DNA from: Candidatus Omnitrophota bacterium
Lineage (GTDB): Bacteria > Omnitrophota > Gorgyraeia > 2-01-FULL-45-10
Reading direction: 5' to 3'
Length of the DNA: 5,243 nt
Assembly: GCA_003140915.1 (NCBI GenBank)
Contig: PLLI01000022.1
Span: 1 to 5,243 of the forward strand
Position numbers and translations under genes: made by a program. Positions 1 through 5,242 of this stretch are shown piece after piece (the first letter of the stretch is position 1; each line of letters opens with the position of its first letter). The notes beneath the pieces were generated by a model. It did no database searches. It worked only from the letters and a program-made list of their open reading frames with translations, and was not told the origin of the DNA.

Positions 1-23
1 TCGATAACCGGCGCATGGTTAGT
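1..23 (-). repeat. Direct repeat copy 2 (start of next Ig-like module)
   Basis: These 23 bases are identical to 355-377, exactly 354 nt (118 codons) away, and encode TNHAPVI plus the first bases of an acidic codon. They mark the start of another Ig-like module that continues outside the window, so the tandem array extends beyond the edge. Confidence 0.85.
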
Positions 24-2819
24 CTGCCCTGTCTCCGAAACCGTAACATGCCATACGAATGAAGTGGACATCGGCGGAGTACCATCATCGGTGAGAGTGA
101 CCATTATGTAATGCTGGCCGAGTCCCAGGCCTACCAACGGGCATATAGTCGGATCCTGCTGTGACCCGGTACCGGTAATATCCCTGTATTGTCCTGTGGT
201 GCCATCTTTCTCATACCATTTGAACGTCAATGTCTGGTTAGCCGGAGGAGTTGCTAAATTATCGGGATCGTAAGAATGTGTAACCTGGAATGTCTGCGAA
301 GCCGTTCCCCCGTGTGGGACAGATATATTTACTTCGCTGCCGAGATTGGTCCCATCGATAACCGGCGCATGGTTAGTTCGGCTATAATTATAGACATCGA
401 CATTCCATGTAACAAATGAAGAGACGCCGTTAGCGTCTGTAGCAGTAGCCACTACGGTATGGGGCCCGCTTCCAAAGGCGACCGAAAATATCGAGAAATC
501 ATTCGGGGTGCCGCCCGTCAGGTTGCCATCGACCGTCCAGGTGATCGATATGGGCTTATGAGCGCCGGTTGCGCTGGCCAAAAATTCCACAGATTCATCG
601 AGGAATATATAGATATGCACATTCGGATCCGGGGTAACGCTTAAAACAGGAGCCGTGCTGTCCGTAACCTGTATCGTCGCCGTCTTCGAATCGCTAAGCG
701 GATTATCGGCTTTATCTTCTGCCGCGGTAAATGTAACGTTATACGTGCCTATATCGCCGGCGACGGGCGTCCATCTAAAGAGGCCGCTATTAGAATCAAG
801 GGTGGGACCGCTGGGCAGGTTTGCCAACAAATATGAATAGAGTATCGGATCGCCGTTCGGGTCGGACGCATTGATATTAAAGGTGAGTTCCTTGCCGACC
901 TCCGCCGTCTTAGGATCTATCGGATCCAGAACCGGCGCTTTGTTCACTGCGCTGCTTGTCAGGATATAGAACGAATTATTTCCTGGTATATAAGGCCCGC
1001 CCACTATAATATCGAGCGTACCGTCGCCGTTTACGTCCGCTAACTGAATGTTATTTCCGCCGATCAAGGCCGGTGAATGCACATAGTCAGGCAGTTTTAT
1101 TGAGACGTCGTTCTTAAAAGAGCCTGTGCCGTTATTACAAAATAAGGATATCCCGCTGGCGCCTAAGACCGCCATATCCAGGTTGCCGCTGCCGGTGAGA
1201 TCGCCAAGCCGCGTATCCACAGACGAAAATCCGTTATAAGGCGCAAAGTCGCCGGTCCTATCCGTGAATACTCCCTGCCCGTTATTCATGAGAACCGAGT
1301 TCTGCGCGCCATCGGCAAAGATTATATCCATGGCCCCCGTATGCGCTATATCGCCGATATCGAGAACCTCCGTATACTTGCCGCCGCCCGGCAACGGAGT
1401 GGTCGCTGTCGCATCTATAAAAGTGTCCGAACCCTCATTTATGTAAATATGATTTTGTAAAGGGCTGCTATCGACTGATTCGTTAGTGGTAGTGATGATA
1501 TCCAGCACGCCGTCATTATTTACATCGCAGAACTTTATGTCGGAACTGCCGTATGGCGAGGCAACGGCGCTAAAATTGGACTGTTTAGAAAACTTGCCGG
1601 TCCCGTCGTTCAAAAGCATATAATCTGCCTGCTCGTGTTCCGCGACAACTATATCTACGAATCCATCACCGTTCACATCCCCTACATCGAAAGCAACCGG
1701 ATTGGTAGAAATATTCAGCATGTCGGTAGCTGTGGTATCGGTAAAATGTCCGGGGTTAGTTTGTCCGGTATTGTGCAAGACCCTGATATCCGGCGTCTGG
1801 TCAAGGCCAGGGTGCGAGTATAATAAAAGCAGGTCCGGATAACCGTCTTGATCGACATCCGCGAAAGCCGCATCCACGATGTATGACGCGTTCTGCACTG
1901 CAGGCGTGATCCTGGCCGAGGTCTCGTCGTTGAAATGGCCGGTATTGTCTTGGATCAGCAGGTATACTTTTGCCGCAGCTTTATCCACGATGAAGAGATC
2001 GAGACGCTTATCACCATTTACATCGGCTAATCTGATTATGGAAGAATCCGTTAAATTAATACTCAGTAAATTCGCGGTATTGTTAATAAAGACTTCGTGC
2101 GAACTATCTCTAAGGACATCGAATGCCGCAGCTTTGCTTTGAGAACCGGCGACGCTGACAGTGACGTCCGTAAATCCCGCCGATAGCCCATGAGGGACTG
2201 TGACGCGCAACTGGTTTGCCGACACGACTGTAACGGAATTCGCCTGGACGGTCCCAAACTGAACTATATTATCAGCCGCGGTAGTGCTGAAACCCGCGCC
2301 TTGAATAATGACGCTCGTTCCGCTTGTTCCGCTTATACCGCTGGCCGGCGTAATACCTGTTACGAAGACAGGCGTTGACGGGGATGTTTGCGGAATAGGG
2401 GTATTATTTGTATTTGAATTTGCATTCGTGGCACCAGTATCGAAGACATTCCCGGCACCGTAATAACCAGGACTCCCCAGCCCCTGGACCGAATTTGTCA
2501 TAACAGACGCGGGTATATAAGGCACAGTACCTCCCGGCTGAGACGGCATTCCTTGCGCAGATGGGTAAGTACCGGTAGTATTATTATCAGAATCGTAAGT
2601 ATTTGTATTATTACCGGGTAATTGAGCAGAGATTTGTGTAGTAGCGGCGCCCTGAGGTGTTCCCGACACGGCAAGAGGAATTTCCGAATCAGGCGAACGA
2701 TAGGCTTCTGCCATGAGCGGTTTGCCGGCAGGCACATGGAGGACTATCTCCTTATCTCTGATCGAGATAAGGCTGAGGATAGCGACTGCCGAAAGTATCC
2801 AAATCTTAGCTTTTCGCAT
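1..2819 (-). CDS. Large secreted FG-GAP/VCBS beta-propeller protein with TIG and Ig-like domains (C-terminus beyond window)
   Basis: This frame is open for 939 full codons with no stop and continues past the left edge. Residues 1-20 (MRKAKIWILSAVAILSLISI) are a signal peptide or signal anchor; an AEA site near residue 39 is a possible cleavage point. Residues 50-149 are a low-complexity N/T/G/P/Q-rich linker. Residues 150-236 read as an IPT/TIG domain (TGITPASG, VIIQGAGF, VQFG, LRVTVP). Residues 240-625 hold seven FG-GAP/VCBS calcium-loop motifs, starting at D266, D321, D381, D432, D490, D540 and D595. Five keep the acidic DxNxDG-type loop; those at 490 and 540 are degenerate. Seven repeats fit one complete propeller. 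Ig-like modules follow at 626-720 (He_PIG/cadherin-like, with RWTPVAGDIGTYNVTF), 721-814 (PKD-like) and 815-932, and a new module starts at 933. Such proteins act outside the cell as adhesins, matrix or binding proteins; the ligand is unknown. The start at 2819 is preferred because GGGGAG lies 9 nt upstream; an in-frame ATG at 2828 is possible. A c-di-GMP riboswitch and terminator precede the gene. Confidence 0.9.
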   Translation of the reverse strand, partial: MRKAKIWILSAVAILSLISIRDKEIVLHVPAGKPLMAEAYRSPDSEIPLAVSGTPQGAATTQISAQLPGNNTNTYDSDNNTTGTYPSAQGMPSQPGGTVPYIPASVMTNSVQGLGSPGYYGAGNVFDTGATNANSNTNNTPIPQTSPSTPVFVTGITPASGISGTSGTSVIIQGAGFSTTAADNIVQFGTVQANSVTVVSANQLRVTVPHGLSAGFTDVTVSVAGSQSKAAAFDVLRDSSHEVFINNTANLLSINLTDSSIIRLADVNGDKRLDLFIVDKAAAKVYLLIQDNTGHFNDETSARITPAVQNASYIVDAAFADVDQDGYPDLLLLYSHPGLDQTPDIRVLHNTGQTNPGHFTDTTATDMLNISTNPVAFDVGDVNGDGFVDIVVAEHEQADYMLLNDGTGKFSKQSNFSAVASPYGSSDIKFCDVNNDGVLDIITTTNESVDSSPLQNHIYINEGSDTFIDATATTPLPGGGKYTEVLDIGDIAHTGAMDIIFADGAQNSVLMNNGQGVFTDRTGDFAPYNGFSSVDTRLGDLTGSGNLDMAVLGASGISLFCNNGTGSFKNDVSIKLPDYVHSPALIGGNNIQLADVNGDGTLDIIVGGPYIPGNNSFYILTSSAVNKAPVLDPIDPKTAEVGKELTFNINASDPNGDPILYSYLLANLPSGPTLDSNSGLFRWTPVAGDIGTYNVTFTAAEDKADNPLSDSKTATIQVTDSTAPVLSVTPDPNVHIYIFLDESVEFLASATGAHKPISITWTVDGNLTGGTPNDFSIFSVAFGSGPHTVVATATDANGVSSFVTWNVDVYNYSRTNHAPVIDGTNLGSEVNISVPHGGTASQTFQVTHSYDPDNLATPPANQTLTFKWYEKDGTTGQYRDITGTGSQQDPTICPLVGLGLGQHYIMVTLTDDGTPPMSTSFVWHVTVSETGQTNHAPVI
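355..377 (-). repeat. Direct repeat copy 1 (start of 118-residue Ig-like module)
   Basis: These bases match 1-23 without mismatch, wobble positions included; the match breaks at the next base (378 versus 24). They encode TNHAPVID at residues 815-822. Related APV(L/I) module starts occur at residues 628 and 723 but are not identical at the nucleotide level. Confidence 0.85.
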
Positions 2820-2828
2820 CTCCCTCAT

Positions 2829-2834
2829 CTCCCC
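2829..2834 (-). promoter_or_regulatory. Ribosome binding site for the large surface protein
   Basis: GGGGAG on the minus strand lies 9 nt before the ATG at 2819 and directly abuts the alternative in-frame ATG at 2828. The spacing favours 2819. The site is downstream of the terminator, so it exists in the transcript only after read-through. Confidence 0.6.
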
Positions 2835-2872
2835 GCAGATTAGGTTTCGCCGTGTTAGTAAAAACCTTTAAT

Positions 2873-2913
2873 AAAAAACCGGACTGCCAACTTCGATTAT
2901 TTTGGCAATCCGG
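2873..2913 (-). terminator. Riboswitch-controlled intrinsic terminator
   Basis: On the minus strand the 12-nt arm CCGGATTGCCAA (2913-2902) pairs with TTGGCAGTCCGG (2890-2879), with one U-G wobble, across an 11-nt loop; six T residues follow (2878-2873). This is a textbook Rho-independent terminator. It lies about 50 nt upstream of the large protein's start codon, so it would act as an attenuator of that gene. Its 5' arm is the same sequence as the 3' conserved strand of the upstream aptamer, so the two structures exclude each other. Confidence 0.88.
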
Positions 2914-2997
2914 CTACCCAGCACTTTTGTAAGTGCTGGAAGTGCTGGGCCCGTGATTTTGTGTCCCTGCATTACTGCAGGTTTACCTTTTTCAATC
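2895..2997 (-). promoter_or_regulatory. Cyclic di-GMP-I (GEMM-I) riboswitch aptamer
   Basis: Read on the minus strand, the elements of the GEMM-I class occur in order. GGTAAACC (2987-2980) leads into the stem CCTGCA/TGCAGG with a GTAA tetraloop (2972-2975). Next come GACACAAAATC (2965-2955) and ACGGGCC, then a variable hairpin (2949-2940 with 2926-2917), and finally GTAGCCGGATTGCC (to 2904). By alignment to the Vibrio Vc2 aptamer from memory, the ligand-contacting G20, A47 and C92 correspond to 2987, 2960 and 2905. All three are conserved, and G at position 20 predicts c-di-GMP rather than cGAMP. The usual GGC/GCC pairing is replaced by GGT/ATC, a change that keeps a U-A pair. A short outer helix, GATT/AATC, closes the element. 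Because the 3' strand doubles as the terminator arm, ligand binding should turn the downstream gene on. I see no promoter of its own between it and the upstream gene, so it may depend on read-through from that gene. Confidence 0.87.
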
Positions 2998-3034
2998 AAC
3001 CGGTGTCCAAGTTGCTTAGCGCCAAGCTTAGAAG

Positions 3035-3103
3035 TTAGCTAAACCTTCCCTTCTCACTAAACCTTCTTTTCTGCCGGCAGTTCGAAAAAGAAGGCTTAGC
3101 TAA
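3035..3103 (-). repeat. Inverted repeat with two alternative partners, downstream of the secreted-protein gene
   Basis: On the plus strand, 3057-3070 (CTAAACCTTCTTTT) is complementary to 3086-3099 over 14 positions with one wobble; the 15-nt loop contains the perfect palindrome CTGCCGGCAG (3071-3080). A second copy of the element, TTAGCTAAACCTTC (3035-3048), can pair instead with 3090-3103 over 14 positions, again with one wobble. The two hairpins share an arm and exclude each other. The region begins 36 nt after the stop codon of the 330-residue protein. No T-tract follows in the minus-strand direction, so it is not a standard terminator. It may be an mRNA 3'-end stabiliser, a processing site or a leaky transcription end. 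Confidence 0.6.
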
Positions 3104-3139
3104 TTTCTACTCTTTTACCATAGCAACTGTTAACTTCTC

Positions 3140-4132
3140 TTAGTCCTGCACTATAGCTACGTACAGCTTATTTGTGCTGTAATTCTGAGCCGGTAAACCG
3201 GTGAAAACACCACCGATATTTACATAGATCTCAGTACCAGGAGTTCCATCAGCCTTTCCAAGCCTGGCGGTTACGGAATCTGACGTACTAACCGTAGTAA
3301 GGTTAGGCAGATTACAAACATAGAATCCCGCATCCGCACCGGTGCCCGGCGCTATGCTGAAAGCTATGGTTGCAATATTCTTGGTAAGCTGCTGAGACAC
3401 AACCACTCGTGTCGAATCTGTATTTATCTTGTCATACAGATCCCAGTTATTCGCATCACCTGTGCCTACGGTACCGAAGTACTGAGGATACAGAGCTACG
3501 GGATTAAGGTTGGAGTCAACGCCTTCTGTAAGAGCGTTCGTAACAGCCGTCCCATCCTTTCTGTACATAGCCTGCGTGTCTGACGGAGTACCCGTGCCAA
3601 CAAAGCTGAAGTTATGAGATTTGTCGACAACGAAGACGTCTGTGAGCCCGCTATTCAGGTTGCTGTCAAAAGTATACGCCGCGTTAGTATTCGGGGTAGT
3701 GCTGATGCCCCAAATAAGAGCAGCAACGTATCCGGCTTCTGTTTCACCCACTAGTCCAGCGCCGTCTATGCCGGTTGGCTTGTAAACTGCGCCCACCTTT
3801 TTAACGCGCGGATCGTGATCCTGCGAGGTAAAAAGGCTCGCGTTGTCGGTATAGATCACTACCCTTCCTCCGACCTGGTTAGTTCCGCCGCGTATCTTTA
3901 AGGCTTGACCTGAATTAGCTACGCCTGAAGGACTGGTAAAGGTTATCTGTGACGCTGGCGTGCTACCTACCTGAGAAACTATGCTAGCCGCGAAAGCAAT
4001 TGTGCTTCCGGTAATAGCACCGCTCGCAGTAATCGCTACCGGTGTCTGTAACTCCGTATAGGCCTGCGCCTGCAGCACGTTTAGTCCGGAAATTAACAAT
4101 GCAACGCCGCAAACAATGATTAGCTTTTTCAT
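3140..4132 (-). CDS. Secreted protein of unknown function, 330 residues
   Basis: I do not recognise a family. Residues 1-24 (MKKLIIVCGVALLISGLNVL followed by QAQA) are a clear Sec signal peptide with an AQA cleavage site before YTE. The cysteine at residue 8 is not in a lipobox, so this is not a lipoprotein. The mature part is rich in G, S, T, N and V, with alternating polar and hydrophobic stretches typical of beta structure. Examples are the segments RVVVSQQLTKNIATIAFSIA and EIYVNIGGVF, and the C-terminal LYVAIVQD. There is one cysteine, no membrane anchor, no pilin motif and no visible catalytic signature. The start at 4132 follows GGAGGTGA at ideal spacing. An in-frame ATG at 4204 with its own strong ribosome binding site would add 24 residues (MNFIKVFNKF...) before the signal peptide. 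A consensus promoter and a long leader imply strong expression. The c-di-GMP switch and the large surface gene follow, so a structural or matrix role is a reasonable guess. Confidence 0.9.
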   Translation of the reverse strand: MKKLIIVCGVALLISGLNVLQAQAYTELQTPVAITASGAITGSTIAFAASIVSQVGSTPASQITFTSPSGVANSGQALKIRGGTNQVGGRVVIYTDNASLFTSQDHDPRVKKVGAVYKPTGIDGAGLVGETEAGYVAALIWGISTTPNTNAAYTFDSNLNSGLTDVFVVDKSHNFSFVGTGTPSDTQAMYRKDGTAVTNALTEGVDSNLNPVALYPQYFGTVGTGDANNWDLYDKINTDSTRVVVSQQLTKNIATIAFSIAPGTGADAGFYVCNLPNLTTVSTSDSVTARLGKADGTPGTEIYVNIGGVFTGLPAQNYSTNKLYVAIVQD

Positions 4133-4137
4133 TTTAC

Positions 4138-4145
4138 TCACCTCC
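4138..4145 (-). promoter_or_regulatory. Ribosome binding site for the start at 4132
   Basis: GGAGGTGA on the minus strand closely matches the anti-Shine-Dalgarno complement. Its GGAGG core is 8 nt from the ATG at 4132, placing a canonical signal peptide directly at the N-terminus. Confidence 0.85.
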
Positions 4146-4201
4146 TTTTCTTTTGGATTTAAAAACAGCGAAACAAACTTATTAAATACTTTAATAAAGT
4201 T

Positions 4202-4220
4202 CATTTCTTTTATCCTCCTT
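4202..4220 (-). promoter_or_regulatory. Second strong ribosome binding site with in-frame ATG (start at 4204)
   Basis: AAGGAGGAT (4220-4212) lies upstream of an ATG at 4204, with 9 nt between the GGAGG core and the start codon. That ATG is exactly 24 codons ahead of the ATG at 4132 in the same frame, with no stop between. It either starts a longer pre-protein with an extended N-terminal segment or drives translation into the second start. Confidence 0.65.
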
Positions 4221-4370
4221 TTTTGTTTACAATACAAGTTTACCATTGTTTTTATATATAGTCAATGGGGAATTACTAGCTTTTTTAAATACTAACAAGC
4301 GAGTCTTAACCCATTGTAAATAGTCTAAATATTTACATTTCATAATAAACATTTTCCTGTATTTATTTTT

Positions 4371-4442
4371 GAGAACGGCTTCGCGCCCTGCGGAAACTGT
4401 CGCACCTGCGTAGATTAAACCACGACGGGTAATCACACTTCC
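4371..4442 (-). ncRNA. Structured 5' leader RNA of unknown class (predicted three-way junction)
   Basis: This stretch is more GC-rich than the AT-rich sequence on both sides. By eye, the minus strand folds into a compact junction. P1 pairs GGAAGTGT (4442-4435) with ACAGTTTCC (4400-4392), with one bulged G and one wobble. P2 is GATTACC (4434-4428) with GGTTTAATC (4421-4413). P3 is CGC-AGGT-GCG (4410-4401). P2 and P3 fill P1 with only two unpaired bases between them. A conserved-looking tail, GCAGGGCGCGAAGCC, follows and repeats the CGCAGG of P3. It starts about 17 nt after the predicted transcription start of the secreted-protein gene. I compared it with the cobalamin, lysine, c-di-GMP-I, fluoride, TPP and FMN classes as I know them and found no convincing match. 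Ligand, if any, is unknown; the fold is unverified. Confidence 0.35.
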
Positions 4443-4465
4443 TTCCTGCCAAGCTTTCAAAAAAT

Positions 4466-4495
4466 ATTATATATAAATGTAGCTGTGATTGTCAA
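4466..4495 (-). promoter_or_regulatory. Consensus sigma70-type promoter for the secreted-protein gene
   Basis: On the minus strand a perfect -35 box TTGACA (4495-4490) and a perfect -10 box TATAAT (4471-4466) are separated by 18 nt. Transcription would start near 4459, giving a leader of about 255 nt to the ATG at 4204 or 327 nt to the ATG at 4132. The promoter sits just after the stop codon of the adenosyltransferase gene, in AT-rich DNA. Confidence 0.85.
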
Positions 4496-4520
4496 GAAAA
4501 AGAAACAACTATTTTATATC

Positions 4521-5045
4521 CTAATATTCGATACCATTCCTCCCCACGACCCCCCGTCGATAAGGATGCTTAACCTCCCTCATTTCTGTAACGAGATCTG
4601 CCATCTTCTGAATAAACGAGGGACAATTCCTGCCGGTCAATACAAGCTCAACGGTTTTTGGCTTACGGCTGATCAGATTTGCTACATCCCGGGTCTTGAT
4701 CAAGCCTAATTTCATGGCAACATTGATCTCGTCTAAAACGACAACGTCATATTTGCCGGATAGGATATATTTTTTCGCCTTCTCCCATCCTCCGATCGCG
4801 CACTCAACATCCGATCTTTCCGGCTTTCCTATAATAAACGGCCCGTTGCCGCATTGGCTCACCTTAATATTCTTTATTGTTCGCAGAGCTTTTATCTCGC
4901 TGTAATTCTTGTTCTTCGCAAATTGTTGTATATATACCTTCAGGCCGGCGCCGCTCGCCCGTAAAGCAAGGCCCAGGGCGGCAGTGGTTTTACCTTTGCC
5001 GTTGCCGGTATATACGTGGACACAGCCTATCTTGAGCGCACCCAT
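4521..5045 (-). CDS. cobO: Cob(I)alamin adenosyltransferase (CobO/BtuR family)
   Basis: This cytoplasmic enzyme transfers the 5'-deoxyadenosyl group of ATP to cob(I)alamin or corrinoid precursors, making the adenosyl form of the cofactor. The 174 residues are slightly shorter than E. coli BtuR but span the whole family fold. The P-loop GNGKGKTT is at residues 14-21, within HVYTGNGKGKTTAALGLALR. The Walker B strand is YDVVVLDEIN (99-108), followed by LTGRN (136-140), DLVTEM (150-155) and the terminal KHP...GIEY block (159-174) typical of the family. The start at 5045 overlaps the upstream stop codon as TAATG, with a GAGGA ribosome binding site about 9 nt before it, so the gene is probably translationally coupled to the membrane protein gene. 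I see no cobalamin riboswitch upstream in the window and no terminator downstream; the next promoter begins 26 nt after the stop. Confidence 0.95.
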   Translation of the reverse strand: MGALKIGCVHVYTGNGKGKTTAALGLALRASGAGLKVYIQQFAKNKNYSEIKALRTIKNIKVSQCGNGPFIIGKPERSDVECAIGGWEKAKKYILSGKYDVVVLDEINVAMKLGLIKTRDVANLISRKPKTVELVLTGRNCPSFIQKMADLVTEMREVKHPYRRGVVGRNGIEY

Positions 5046-5242
5046 TATTTTTTTCCTCGCACTTGGTTCTTCAAGCCGTTTCCGTAGAATTTGTGCGCCA
5101 ATTTGACTGCCACAAGTATTACGACGATCCCGGCCAGGATAAGCAAAGAAGGTTTGGTGTATTTAACAAGCGTCATGCCGAATATAGACAATAAAAATAT
5201 CCTGGGCACAACGCCTATCAGTGTGCAGATAATGAATATCGG
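5045..5242 (-). CDS. C-terminal end of a polytopic membrane protein, probably TVP38/DedA-like (VTT domain); N-terminus beyond window
   Basis: The last 65 codons are present, ending in TAA at 5047-5045. Two hydrophobic segments are visible: PIFIICTLIGVVPRIFLLSI at fragment residues 1-20 and a second around residues 33-49 (LLILAGIVVILVAVKLA). A basic cytoplasmic-type tail follows (KFYGNGLKNQVRGKK). The pattern of a glycine and proline just before a hydrophobic stretch ending in FG resembles the end of the VTT/SNARE-associated domain of the TVP38/TMEM64 family. That assignment rests on a short fragment, and another inner-membrane family is possible. The stop overlaps the adenosyltransferase start by one base, indicating a shared operon. 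The 198-nt frame has no internal stop and is continuous with the right edge. Confidence 0.7.
   Translation of the reverse strand, partial: PIFIICTLIGVVPRIFLLSIFGMTLVKYTKPSLLILAGIVVILVAVKLAHKFYGNGLKNQVRGKK

Noticed and set aside
459..2378. Several 60-87 codon plus-strand ORFs, and one minus-strand ORF at 2063-2257, over the large surface gene
   Set aside because: All overlap the continuous 939-codon minus-strand frame, which has clear domain structure, and none shows a family motif. They are shadows.
2498..2843. Short ORFs on both strands over the N-terminal part of the large protein (2498-2737 minus, 2622-2843 plus)
   Set aside because: They lie out of frame inside the signal peptide and linker region of the large protein and have no support of their own.
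2842..2867. Small AGGTTT/AAACCT hairpin (6 bp) between the terminator and the ribosome binding site
   Set aside because: It is short with a 14-nt loop and could arise by chance; no regulatory claim is justified.
4371..4410. Second c-di-GMP-I aptamer suggested by GGCGCGAAGCC resembling GACGCAAAGCC
   Set aside because: There is no GGCAAACC element or GNRA-capped stem before it and no TAGCCGG strand after it.
4371..4459. Cobalamin or lysine riboswitch in the leader next to the cobalamin gene
   Set aside because: GGTGCGACAG and GGCGCGAAGCC recall parts of these classes, but the defining conserved blocks, such as GCCACTG of the B12 box, are absent. The element also lies downstream of the adenosyltransferase gene rather than upstream of it.
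4227..4460. 77-codon minus-strand frame starting with TTG at 4460, and a shorter version from ATG at 4352 or 4343
   Set aside because: The TTG lies at or before the predicted transcription start (about 4459), so that start would not be translated. The frame overlaps the structured leader, and the protein resembles no family. A short leader peptide from 4352 or 4343 cannot be excluded, but only a weak AGGA precedes it.
4485..5106. Three plus-strand ORFs antisense to the adenosyltransferase
   Set aside because: They are antisense shadows of a gene with P-loop, Walker B and other conserved motifs.
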